DNA of 64,000 nucleotides from Reticulascus tulasneorum (lineage: Eukaryota; Ascomycota; Sordariomycetes; Glomerellales; Reticulascaceae), in assembly GCA_001557505.1 (NCBI GenBank), contig LSAX01000005.1, forward strand, positions 1,240,001 to 1,304,000, in the 5' to 3' direction. Under the pieces are notes generated by a model that was not told the DNA's origin, searched no databases, and saw nothing but the letters and a program-made list of their open reading frames with translations. Made by a program: the position numbers and the translations under genes. Below, piece by piece: positions 1 to 11,564 of this stretch. Every line of letters begins with the position of its first letter. Positions within the stretch are counted from its first letter, which is position 1.

Positions 1-1
1 G

Positions 2-1741
2 CGGCAGCTACTTGCCAAAGGCGCCGATGCTAATTCAAGGGATAATTATGGCCGAACGCCGCTATCTTGGGCCACCGAGCGGGGCAACGAGGCCGTTGTA
101 CAGCAGCTACTTGCCAACGGCGCCGATGTTAATTCAGAGGATAAGGATGGCCGGACGCCGCTATCTTGGGCCGGCGGGTTTCGGGGCAACAAGGCCGTGG
201 CCGTCGTACAGCAGCTACTTGCCAAAGGCGCCGATGCTAATTCAAGGGATAATTATGGCCGAACGCCGCTATCTTGGGCCACCGAGCGGGGCAACGAGGC
301 CGTTGTACAGCAGCTACTTGCCAACGGCGCCGATGTTAATTCAGAGGATAAGGAGGGCCGGACGCCGCTATCTAGGGCCGCCGAGCGAACTGACGAGGCC
401 GTCGTACAGCAGCTACTTGTTAACACCAGCAGTACGGAGAAGATCTCGGATGTAATTGGAGAAAAGAAGAAACCATCACAATCTGCAACGACCACACCAA
501 CCAGAGTGCTGGAAGAGCCGTCAACCCCAATCACCAAGTCTTCCAGATTACAAAACCGGAGAAGGATAAAATCATGGCTGTCCTGGTTTCCGAGATTCAT
601 GAGGCAGAAAGTGAAACCTGGTTATCGGCGAATAGAGTGGCAATGCGTATGTTAACTATTTCGGTTATTTGGAGCTTATCCTACCTTCTGACGCAGATAT
701 CATGAACCCATCGTAACACGCCCTTCTTAATCTGAGTCATATTTGCTGACCTCTGGGACTGTAGGACTGCGGAGCCGGGCTATATGCTGACTTTTCTCAG
801 GCAGAAGGTGGAGATATCGACAGCCTAGCATCCTCACTGCAGAATCCTGCCCCTGCCCCTGCTATAACTGAACAAGTATCGAATCAAAATTCGTCTGCCA
901 CCGTTTCAAGCTCATCACCTGCCAGTAGTCAGCCGCCGGCAGTGAAACCACGGGCTGCAGACAACTCTGCTAGAGCTACAGTAGATGCTACGGCACCCCC
1001 GATAGCAGTCAACAATGCTCAACAGCCAGCGGAACGGCCAAAGTTCTTAGCCCTATGTGTCAACACGGGCGGCATCTACAAAACCTTGGTGGAGATCAAT
1101 ACTGAGAACATCGCATCAGACGCACAGGCTTTCAGAATGATGAAGAAAGAGTATTTGAAGACGAGGGGTTTCCGATCCAGGTTCAGCTTCCTCGTCAAGC
1201 CCGTTAATTTGGAATTCGTACAGGTGAGAATTGAACGGTTTGGTTGTTCCCCGGGATAATGTAAGCTGATGATCATTCCAAGTTTACTCTCTGGAATCTC
1301 CGCGGCGGCTACGTATCAGTCTGCAATAGACCTGATGCAATACCCCCTGATGATGTAAGCGAATACGAATACTTGCCCCGGCCACTGAGGCCACTCCCGC
1401 CGATGCCACCTGAAATCTTCATTCACTACCTCGAGCATGGCGAAGGTGACCTCAGTCCCGTCCGCAATGACTGGCTGCCGCGGTTGCCGAAGCGTCTGGA
1501 CGAGAGGGTGATAGACTGTGCTGAGGTGCCGTTTGGCTGGGGGTTGCACATCATTGAAGGTCCAAACAGAGAGGTGGTTTTCTTGATCGCTATGGTTACT
1601 ATACTCTCCAGCATCTTATCCAGTGTGCTTTGGTCAACTTTGAAGGGGGATATTCAAGGAGGAGCAGGGTTGGGGGCTCTAATTGTGGCACTCCCGCCAG
1701 TGATTCTAACCGCATTTCTCTTCAGGCTGGAAGCTGTGTGA
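2..1741 (+). CDS. Ankyrin-repeat protein with two-pass membrane C-terminus (5' end outside window)
   Basis: The reading frame is already open at the window edge, so the N-terminus is missing. Proposed exons are 2-646, 801-1223 and 1283-1741, all joined in phase 0, giving a 508-residue fragment. Residues 1-140 are ankyrin repeats of 33 residues with the usual G-TPL and GAD-N cores; one repeat carries three extra residues. A Ser/Pro/Ala-rich linker follows. Then comes a conserved fungal C-terminal region (ALCVNTGG, EYEYLPRPL and PPMPPEIFIHYL blocks) and two hydrophobic segments at the end, so the tail is probably membrane-inserted. I know this C-terminal region from other fungal proteins but cannot give it a function. 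The first intron ends at CTCAG after a GCTGAC branch site; the second ends at AAG. Ankyrin repeats bind proteins; an NLR-like or incompatibility role is only a guess because any NACHT or NB-ARC part would lie upstream. Confidence 0.8.
4..354 (+). repeat. Tandem 207-bp duplication inside ankyrin coding sequence
   Basis: Bases 4-147 and 211-354 are identical by eye over 144 bp at an offset of 207 bp. The unit contains two ankyrin repeats plus a 9-bp insertion. After 354 the copies diverge. This points to recent duplication or gene conversion. Confidence 0.85.
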
Positions 1742-3055
1742 GAGTAGCTGTCGGGCATATGCGAGGTAAGATAGGTTCTATGTTAACTGAAAGCTGGTAG
1801 ATTGCCATCAATTCGAGCATGTTTAATTTGCGCAATGATCCGTGTCGAGGTGATTGAGCCTCACCCAACAACCCATACAGGGACATCAGCCTCACAATGT
1901 TCACAAAGTGTAGTCAGTTAAAAATTACAGTTGTCTCTCATAGAGTGATGTACCACGCCAATCACTCCTTCATGGTGCCTATACTATCAGCTGGGCGTAG
2001 GTAAAGGGGTGCTTGAAGTAATAGTTGGTGGAATTCCGGAAGTTAGATTCAATCCGTTCATACACGGGGTAAACGCACCTGCCAACCGCTCGCGCACTTT
2101 AGAATATAAGTCCATTGCCAGGGCGGGCATATGGCTAGTTGCAGAAGCTATTTTAAATACTGGTCGGCATAATAATTTGGGGAGTTGCTGACACATTCGA
2201 TCTTCCATATAGAATAGTGGAGAGCTCAGTTGGGGGTGGACTTCCGCAGGACCAGGGCGGAGACAACGCCACATGATTGGCGCTTTAGTTTGTTCAAGAT
2301 GTTACCCCGGGATAATACAGTACCAGGGAAAAGGTTAACTGGGTAAGGCCAGCGTCATCGCCTAAGACACTTTGATTTCCTATCAGTAGCAGGACGCCGT
2401 GTGCGAAGCATTTCCTTTATTATCGCTCAGGCGTTTACAGGCTTATCCTACGCCGTCTCCTCTTCATATCCATGGTCTGTGGTTGCCTCACTAGACTGTT
2501 CCCAGACTTACCTTATCCCGTCTCCTCCTCGTATACAGGGTGTGTGGTTGTGTGGTTGCCTTTCTAGGTAGCTTGGGCCAGCCTATGTCGATTTATGTGG
2601 TAGTGGCCTTAGTTTGTGGCTGTGCAGCTTTTATAAGTTGCATACCGAGGCATCATGTCCATAGTCGATGCATCTCACATGACCCAACTGCCGCCCGATG
2701 AAGCCCGGAGGTGAGACCGTTAATAGAGGTTTTGCTTTGTCAAGGGCCCAATACCACGTTATGCATGCTGTGAGATCTGGTGGATATTATCTGGGGGTGG
2801 TAAGCCCCCTGGTCCGGGTGCTGTCTGACAACGCAGATTGTCAGCTTCTCCTAAAATACCGTCGATCTCTAGTTACCCAACTTGGTAGGTGGTATGTGGT
2901 GTATTACAACTACGGTCACCTCGTATGGTGAGGTATCAGCAAATATAAGTAATCGAGGATAACCTGGAGTGCACCAGCAGTTCCATCCAAGCATCTGCCT
3001 TTTGTGATTCGAGCTGAGAGACCCCAAACAACATCCACTCATCTTATCCTTGACA
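1742..3055. other. Intergenic, no gene seen
   Basis: Only short frames without recognisable protein features. Two imperfect copies of a CCTTATCC..GTCTCCTC..GTGTGGTTG phrase occur around 2445-2570, too diverged to name. Confidence 0.6.
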
Positions 3056-3704
3056 ATGAAAGCAACCGCCTTTGCAGCGCTTGCGGCGTTGGTATACTCT
3101 GCTAACGCGGGCCCGATTGCTGCTCGTGTCGACTGGCGCGAGCTACCCTCGTACGTTGCTGCCAACTGTAAAACCTCAAATGGGACTGCGTCGGCACAGT
3201 TTCTAGTAAGCAGTAGGCCCAACTTTCCAACAACAAGACGACTAACACCTGGAAGCTATATACTCGAGCGAATCAAGGCGGACTAGGATTTGTTTCGCAG
3301 CAACCCTCTGATAGTCAGTGCATCGTAAACCCTACGGCACCGCACACTTGGCCGGGCTCCGAAGTATCCTGCACATTCAACAACGGCATAACCTTCACAT
3401 CTCGTCTCGATGCCAAAGCTGACGACCCTAATAAAATATTCTTCCTTGTCGGGTGAGTAACCAATCCATCTTCAGGCCAAAACTCCCGTTGCCTCAGAAG
3501 CCAAGACGTGCATGCTAATATATCTAAAGTGGTGGAGATGACGGCACTGATGCATACCACTGTTTGGGGAGTGAAAAACAGCCCATTGTCCATCCTAACG
3601 GACTCACTTGCATTCCAGTCGCGTTCTGCCTTCCTAGTAAGTACCACCAGATGACGGTTTGGGTATCCCAGTACTGACCATTCGTGTTACCAGCCCCCCC
3701 ATAA
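3056..3704 (+). CDS. Small secreted six-cysteine protein (effector-like)
   Basis: Exons 3056-3205, 3256-3452, 3530-3636 and 3694-3704 join in phase to a 154-residue protein. Residues 1-18 (MKATAFAALAALVYSANA) form a signal peptide. The mature part has six cysteines (contexts AANC, DSQC, EVSC, AYHC, GLTC, AFC), enough for three disulfides, and one NGT glycosylation site. It ends in a Pro-rich tail. The introns are 50, 77 and 57 bp; branch points read ACTAAC, GCTAAT and ACTGAC. The first two introns end in AAG instead of the usual YAG, which a gene finder may miss; the exon-2 sequence LYTRANQGGLGF reads through without stops only with that choice. No family recognised. Size, secretion and cysteine content match fungal effectors or antimicrobial proteins in general, not a specific one. 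Confidence 0.65.
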
Positions 3705-6063
3705 TGTCTCTCCGCTTCCAATTCCACATAGCAACACTCTCTCGCCGTAGCTGCCAACCACTTCACACCTTAGAGCTTTGTGATGAGAATATAGGATTCT
3801 GCGATCAGATACTGGCATCCGAGAATGTTCATGGACTTCTCCGAGTCAAAGCATAGTCGTTTAATAAAGTCTTGTGTAGTAAAATAAGAACATCTGACAC
3901 AAGGACATCAGAACAGTGAATATACCTGAAGTTAAACACACCCAATCATTATATGAGCATGATACTACTACAATACCTATCATAGCATATGGAAGGTTCG
4001 GAAGCTCCAAGCTTAAGGTGGTTGGAAGAGCCCCAACCAATATCGATGGGATATACAGATATCTCCTGGCATCATGCCAATCCGGAATTGAATGCGATTA
4101 GACACCAATAGCCTGGATACTTGCTGTTGAGAATAATCATGTTCAAACACGAAGTTAAACTGACATCTTATTCGAACCGTGGTGTTGGTTCCTTTCAACT
4201 TCGGAGCACATGATTGCAGGACAGCGAGACTCGGACAAGTATCACTTGCAAATACCGACAGAGGGACAGCATGTTTCTCCAACGGACCCAACCTTTTACT
4301 CAAGCAGCAGTGTTGACAAAAACCTTACAGTGTTCAAGGGCCACAGTCTTACACATCGTATCAACCACCAAACGTTCACTCAATGATCTTCAACAACGAC
4401 CAAAATCGAGCAAGTCAAATCAATACTGCGCCAAACGCCCTCCACATCAGACTCCAGACGATCCCTGGCTGCCCCGCTTGGGCTCGCCAAGTCTCCACCA
4501 TAACGGGAGAAAATGCCGAAAGTTTGCGAGTCCACTCCTCCCGCCAAGACCAGGTACGCGTGGTGCGATGTTTCCAGTGCGTGGAGAGCAAAATTGTTAG
4601 TGGCTGTTATGACTCGGGTCAGTGCGCGGGGAATCTGGGATAACTAGTCATGCAAGGAACACCTCTCTTGGAGTGAGCAAATGTAGGGCGGTCTTGAGTT
4701 CACGTAGAATAAGGGGGGGATTGCGTGCGATGAGATGAAATGGTGGTGCAGCCTAGCTCCTAGCCCCTAACCACCATGCTAACTCAGGCGAACGCTTTTG
4801 ACACCAGCAGATTGGCTACAGCCAAACGTCGTAAGAGATCAGGGATGTGGCTTCCCAATCTGCACCGCTGCCAAAACACCTGTTGCCTAGACTGCAATGT
4901 ACGCGGGTATTCAGCACCTCAGTCCAAGTCTCCCAAGATATGTAATCGCCCATGGGCAACGCACGTATCAGAGATGACCAGTCGCCCACAATCCGCGGTG
5001 CCGGCCATCGTGGGGCTTCTCATATAGTGGGGAGTAATTTGCCAAAATATAGGATGAAAAGCCCGGCCTGATGGTAAAATCCCACCCGCTCTAATAATCG
5101 TTATCAACCACTCTTTAATACTTCTCCGCTCCCTCGGCGTCGGGGTCGCGTACCAGTCCGGAATCAGATTTGGCTGCCGACTTGATTGCGTTTGTACTGG
5201 GCAGGTTTTCTCCTCTTTGGTTGATTGATTGAAGACGGTTGCGGGACGGAGGACATAAGGGAGCCATCACGGGGAGAATGTAATCGGGGCTGCAGGAGTG
5301 GGGGGAACATTGGTATGAATGAAACAGTTTTCTGTCTTTTAATCGTCTATCGACTATCTTGGACAAGGCTTGTCAAGCTCGCAGTCCGCATGCTTTAATC
5401 TCTCAACTCTTTGAAATCATCACTACCGTTTCTCCCAGATGAATTATCTGGGGCCGATCGTCGCTCATGCAAGTGAAACATCCTGAACGCCAGGGACAGA
5501 TGAGCCTCTTCCTGCCCACCCACCCCTCCCATGACTTATCAATGTATATGATTTGCCGGGCAAGCCTGCCCCCTAATTGCGCCTTCCCCCAATCCAACTC
5601 GCTGGATTTTGACAAAAGAAAGGTAGATGTGGTATGGTAGTGTGTGTGATAGATACAGGCCGCCCCTTCCTGCACCAGGGGTATGTGCTTGATGCAGGCG
5701 GCGGATATAGGGTTGAGGTGGTCGAAATGCAAGAGCATTGAAGGAGATGACGCCGGAATATGCTGCGTGTTGATATATAGAAATTAGACATAGAAGAATT
5801 ATCATTGTGTCCTTTTCGTAGTTGTAGTCGTTGGTAGATATGATGATGAGGGTGCGGTCGGAAGTGCGTCGTGAATGGAGAGACATATCCATCCCGATTG
5901 GCAAAGATGAAGTGGTTCAATGGCCACAGGGTATCATGGGAAGAGGCCACTGGTCGAGTCGATTTGATGGACTGATCTCCAGTGGCCCAGTGCGAGAAAG
6001 GGTTGACGACAATGGTGTCGCAGAGATGGTCAAGAAGTGGTCGCAATTCAATGCGCTCACACT
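3705..6063. other. Intergenic, no gene seen
   Basis: About 2.4 kb with overlapping frames of 60-160 codons on both strands; none has domain motifs, a signal peptide or convincing splice sites. The last part is 3' flank of PNG1. Confidence 0.5.
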
Positions 6064-7559
6064 TCAAGGCAAATCTCGTCGCTGACTAGGGTCTTGTGGA
6101 GGAAACTGCTGGCTCCGTCCACTGTCCCTAGCGGCAAGATACTCCGCAGAACCTGTCTGACGACCAGGCTGCTCAGCAGGCAACTTGGTATCATCGCTTC
6201 GGCTCCGGCCAACTGGACTCATTCCGCTGCTGCTTGATGGGCTCGTGACGCCGGGGACCAGCTCAGTGACGGCTTGGGCAATCGACTTGATGACGTATCC
6301 TCTCAGCTCACGATCCTCACGGCCATCTTCCTTCTCCAGTCGGAACCGTTCGTCCTTGTTCATGTTGCCCCGGCGGATATTCCTGATTTCCTGCATGATG
6401 TAAAGCATGACCTCTTCGGGGCACCGGTTTCGCTCGTTGGAGTATTCGCTCGTCCTCACGTATCGCCTGGTGACATCGGTGGCACCATCGATTGAAAAGG
6501 CAACACAGTACGACATCTTCTTGCCCCAACCCTCGGTATAGAGTCGCGGGTTGTCCCATGCTTCCTCGCAGGCGTCGACGTGAACCCATCGCCGCTGATG
6601 CTCCGAGTAGACCTCCGTCCATACGTGGTCCTCAGCGTTCCATATCCATCGTACCCGACCTCCTACCGCTCGGCAGAGCATGCTGAAGCAGTTGGCCCAT
6701 TCGCCGACACGTCCTCGTCTGGTGTGCAATAATCGCCACACATCGCCATATCGCGGAAATCGCTCATATGCTCCGCAGTTCGTCGCCGAGCAGCGGTATA
6801 GTTCAACTCGGAGTGCGCCGCATGCACTCTCATCAGGAGTGGGTGCAGTCATGCCTTGGGCGATGGTAGGCGACAGGCAGACTGGGCACGGAGGGTTGTT
6901 CACCCAGGTAAAGAACGACCGCTTGAACCACCTGGTGCACAAAACATTAGACCGACGCTTCACCTCGGCGAGGACAATGGAAAGGAACTGGAACAGAAGA
7001 GCGCTGAGACCCAAACGTACCTTAACAGTGCCCTGATTACGCAATCTTGGTAACCCCAGAGCGCCTTGCGGCCATCACCCATACTTTCCGCCTCGGCCTG
7101 CATCACTTGGCTTTCCTCCTCTGCCTCTGCATATATGCGGTCAAGCGGAATGCATTGCAGCGCTTCGTCGAGTAGGCCCGGGTTCTCGTACTTGGTTGGA
7201 GTTAACGATAGGCTGATCATCAGGTTTCGGAATTTTTGCGATTCCCGGTCATTGGCGGCAGGCGGGGTGGGAATCTTTGGCAGATGCCGTATGGACGAGT
7301 ATGCTGGCGGTGTTGAAGGGCCGTGGGATGTTGATGGCCGGCTTGAGCTGAGCGACGAAGCGCCGCGGAGGTTTGTGCTGCTCGCACTCTCCCTGGGTTG
7401 TGGCGAGCCGTGGCGAGAGGTTGCTCGCAGCTCGGTCATACGCTTGTCGCGGAGGAGAGACTCGAATCGAACCCGTAGATCGCGGGCCCATTCCTCGCCG
7501 TACTCAGAGTCTTGTGAAGATGGCGGGACCTGGCCCGGCGGTATGCCTTGACCAGCCAT
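6064..7559 (-). CDS. png1: Peptide:N-glycanase (PNG1), transglutaminase-like
   Basis: Removes N-glycans from misfolded glycoproteins in the cytosol during ER-associated degradation. Exons 7559-7021 and 6931-6064 (intron 6932-7020, donor GTACGT, branch TCTAAT, acceptor CAG) give 468 residues. The junction restores the family sequence [18 protein letters not shown]. Zinc-binding cysteines are C195/C198 and C227/C232. The transglutaminase-type triad is complete: C261 in GEWANCF, H282 in DHVW, D299 in HVDACE. Some Sordariomycete PNG1 proteins, as reported for Neurospora, have lost active-site residues; this one has not. The N-terminal about 120 residues are Ser/Pro-rich and variable. The C-terminal about 70 residues after the core are Ser/Arg/Gln-rich. 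The start at 7559 is preferred over an upstream in-frame ATG at 7598 because the extra residues are low-complexity Pro. Confidence 0.92.
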
Positions 7560-10500
7560 GGTGGACGGAGGGAGGGAGGGAGGTTGAGGAGGACGCAAAT
7601 GTCAAGAGCCGAAGAGATGAGGGGAATCTTCAAGATGACACTCGCAGCAGTCAACAGAAATATGAATGATCTGTGGGCTGGTCTGAGTGTCCTAGACGGG
7701 GTTCGAAGCTGTCGTCGTCAGCGTCGTGTTGCTGGAGGTGTATTCGTAGGCCTTGGATTGCCACAGAGACCACGGGGATCTGGACTCGGGACTTGGGGCC
7801 TGTCGCTTAAAATGGCCGGCTGATGTCCTATCAGTCTTCCGCGTCGGCAGTGGTGCGTTCAGAGGCCGGAGATCTCGTCCCTTTCTCTTTCCAATGCGAT
7901 CGCAATCGCTGGTGCTGTTTCCTTTTCTCGTCTCTTTCTTTGCACTCTCTGCGTTCGAATGGCCTGCTCGAGGGGGGTGGGGGAGGGATGGCGGTGGTTG
8001 ATGTTGGAGCGGAGGTTTTAGCAGAAGCAGCGGGCAGGAGTGTGCGATTGAGGGTGCTGCCAGGGGGGGCGATGAATAAAGAGGGAAGGAAGGGGGTGTG
8101 AGGTGAGTACGTAGCCCAGCCCAGGGTGGTCCCTCTTTCCTTCCTGGCCGGTGCTGGCGAACTCATGGCGGTTTACGCGTCAGCTGTGTGACACCATCCA
8201 ATGGAAATGCCCAGATCGATGGAAGTGGAGCCGTCGAGTACTCCGGTACGTACCTCCACGGTTCCACTTTTGAAGTGCGAGAGCGATATCACCACGCAAG
8301 CACCAGTGACACGACGCTTATCGTGGCAAAACGGTCCAAATTCCGCCGTTCCAAGAAGAGCATCCTGAAGGCATTCAGTGTTTGGTTCCTTCGGTCTGCG
8401 CGCATTCGGATTCACTCGGGACTGTATTTTTGAAGAATTATAACGACAGTTCAAGGCACGGCTCTCACATGAGTCTAATTCTATCTGGCTGCCTGCGATA
8501 GGCCAGCAGGATAGGTGGAGCACTCTGCAGATGTACAGGTACTTCTACTTTGGGGTAAGTGGGCGATGACGAGGCGTGGCTTCCATTTTGGACTTTTTGG
8601 ACTGTGGCCGGGGTGTCTCTGGGACGAGTCAGTGTGGCACAGCCCAGTTCCAGTTCCAGCACAGCGAAGCCCAGCGGCAGCACTAGTAGGCACCTTAGTA
8701 GGCACGTAGGGTACCTAGAGAGCGCAGCACACTCCGTCTTCTTTTCTGGGTCTGCTTTTCGTCCATCTTCTCTACCCATTTGGAAGTACGTACAACCACG
8801 TTGGTGCCTACATACCATCCCATACCAAACCACGCCATTCCTGTGTACATACGCTCGCTTGCCTTGTTCCATTTGCCGGTCGTCGTCGCCGTCGTGCCCA
8901 TAATTCGCCTCACCCGTCCTCAATGGCCACCAATCCGTGAGACACCATTACCCATGTAGGTAGGTGGTTTGGCCTCTGCTCCATCATCCATCACCCAAAC
9001 CCTACCAAAGATCATCGGAGAGAACTTCCCGTCCATTCAGAAATGCAAGCCACACTTCTTTAGCAGATCATTCCGAAACATGGAGGTTTAGCTCCCATTT
9101 GGTCTGGTCCCCAAAACGTCTCCCCTCACGAACAGACTCGGACGCAAGCATGGTCCAGAGGCGGAAGACCCCTAAATGTTATCGCCCGACGTGCGCGCTA
9201 GGTCCTTGGCTGTCGCAAATCTTTCATTTCAATGGTCTTGAGATACTGTAAATGTCGTCCTCATCAATCAGACAGACCCCACGGCCGCATCTAGATTGAT
9301 TCATCCCCATTGGCTCTTCAAGCCTTCTCGTCGGCAAAAGCGCTCGCTGCAGGGCAATAGCGACCTTGGCAATGGATGGCGTCCGGAACTCTACAGGCCG
9401 CCCACGCTCAGCCTCGTTTTCTTGTCTCTGTGCCACGATTCAGTGTGGCTGTCTAAATCTTCACGCTCAAGACAGGCAACGTGATGTGGAACCTAGGCCA
9501 GAGTCATGACAATCACAATCACATGAGTGGAGGCCTTTGGTACAGATTACACAGCACCAAATTGCTTTCCATCTTCGCCGTTACCAGCTGACGCCTCTCA
9601 CGAGTGCTTACACGAGTGATAAGCTCTCGAGTCTCCGGATCCAGATCTGAAGATCGGAGAAATCCCGCCCGGTTACGTGGACACTCGCCCGCCCACGGTC
9701 TGGAAACTTTCATTTTCCCTCGGTGACAATCTGGACTACGACAGCGCTCGAGAGCTTACGACTAGCTCGGTCTTATTATTGCTTCCTCCGTCGTGGCAGA
9801 TCAACGTTGTGATTAGGCAAAGCTGGTGACGAGTAAAGAGGCGACTAAGCTTTTTGCGACAATTCGCCGTCCAAGTCTCCCCATTTGCTCCCTGTTGCGT
9901 TCCAAGAAGCTATCAAAAGAAACCGGGGTTTCCTCCCAAAGCTTAATCCCATTCCAAATCTCAATTTTATAATGCCGTTGATTTCTCTCGTGGCCTCCAG
10001 AATCTCCCATGACCCTGGAGCTTGTGGCCCCAGATGCTTCAAGTGGCTTGCGAGCCTTGCGGCAACGCCTGGGTGTGGCATTAGCCTGAGTGACGCGTCA
10101 TCCACTGTGTGTCTCGCCTTCGATCTGAATGGGTGGCTTGTGTGCTGGGAACCCCATTGCCACCTCCACACCCACCTGCAAACTCTTTCAAATGAAGTGA
10201 CTACATTGAAGCTTGCCCTATTCATCTTGCTGGAGCGGGACTATGCGCCAGTCAAGAGTTTTTAAGTGCGAGCTTCCAGATTTGGATATCAGGAATCGGC
10301 AGAGCTGCCAAGCTTCCGTAGCGAAAGACCGAGTGATGGTACATCTCCTTACTGTTCGGCCAATGTCCGTCACCACGAATTGCTTGCGGGTTTTCGCTAT
10401 TCATCATTTGGCGTGCTAGTCTCAGACGCTAGAAGTACAGTCATTTCGAAAAATTGCAAACGGAGTCGGAGGTAGGTAAGATATCGATGCAAACCATATC

Positions 10501-11564
10501 TCTCGCGGGCTAGTAACCAGCGAGAGATCTGCTCAATAAGATGAACCACTGCGGACGTACGTCTGACCCTGCTACAACCGTGCTGCACATCCCAGCAATA
10601 GAGGAGTACTGTATCTGTTCTTGCCGTCTTAGCCCGATATCCGTTCATAGTTTTCTAATCCTTGCTTGCATCAGGGAGTCCGAAAGCGCCGCCCCGGTAC
10701 CAAACTACCATCGTGAGACTCGACCAATCTCAGCTGCTGGAACCCGTCACCTCCAGTCACTGACCTCACTGCCCTCAAGTCTTAGCCACGCACCTTCTAT
10801 TTTCAATATTCTCCTGTTCCCCTTCCCCGTCTCTTCCTTGATCTCCGTTCCTGTGATTCCAAGACGATGACGACCCCCTCATCCCAGTCGTCCGCCAAGG
10901 GCTGTTCTCACTTGCGTGGACTCTCGCATCTGAGGAATCTCTAGACAGTGTCTGCCCTGTGCTTTGCTCGGTTCCTTGCGAGACTTCCTTCGGAAGTGTG
11001 GGCTTACCATCTGCCATCTCGACTGAGCCAAAAGCGCCGGGACGCGCGTACCCTAGGATCAGATCCGTCCTACTCGAGGGTCACAAGCGGGACAGGGGGA
11101 GATGCGCCGCACTAGCCCGCAACGATTCCGTTCGGCATGTGGACTTCTTCTAAGCGAAGAGGTTGTGATATCCATGACTAATCAGACGGCTACGGTTGAA
11201 TACGTCGGACCAGTCGACGACGACGTGTCCGCGGCCCGCTCGACCACAGAAGACATTGGGTATCTGGCTCGTTCAGTCAGCTCCTGGACACTCCCTGGGA
11301 TAACTGTGGTCCGTATTGGCATGCTCGCACTTGCTTCGCATCAGGCACTGTCCACTGCTGTGTCTTGATATAGCTTGGTATAGCCTGGTCAGAGCATTCT
11401 CTGGGGCTTTCGTAGTAGCGAACTTCCTGGCAGATTGATCAATTGCTTGCTGTATATCTAGAATGATCAAGCATTCGACCTACTACGAGGGCACGCGTAA
11501 CCCTCATCACCTGATCCTTCACCGGCACTAACGACTGACCACATCTCTTCGAGCCAACATGCTC
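7560..11564. other. Long intergenic stretch, no gene seen
   Basis: About 4 kb between PNG1 and UTP4. A Pro/Ser/Arg-rich frame at 7831-8166 (-) and several 60-150-codon frames at 8465-10870 have no domain, conserved motif or plausible intron joining. Around 8680-8830 there are repeated TAGGCAC and GTAC-rich phrases. It could hold non-coding transcripts or a small unrecognised gene. Confidence 0.45.

Noticed and set aside
5573..6067. 164-codon minus-strand frame next to PNG1
   Set aside because: No domain, no splice context, and overlapped by other frames of similar length.
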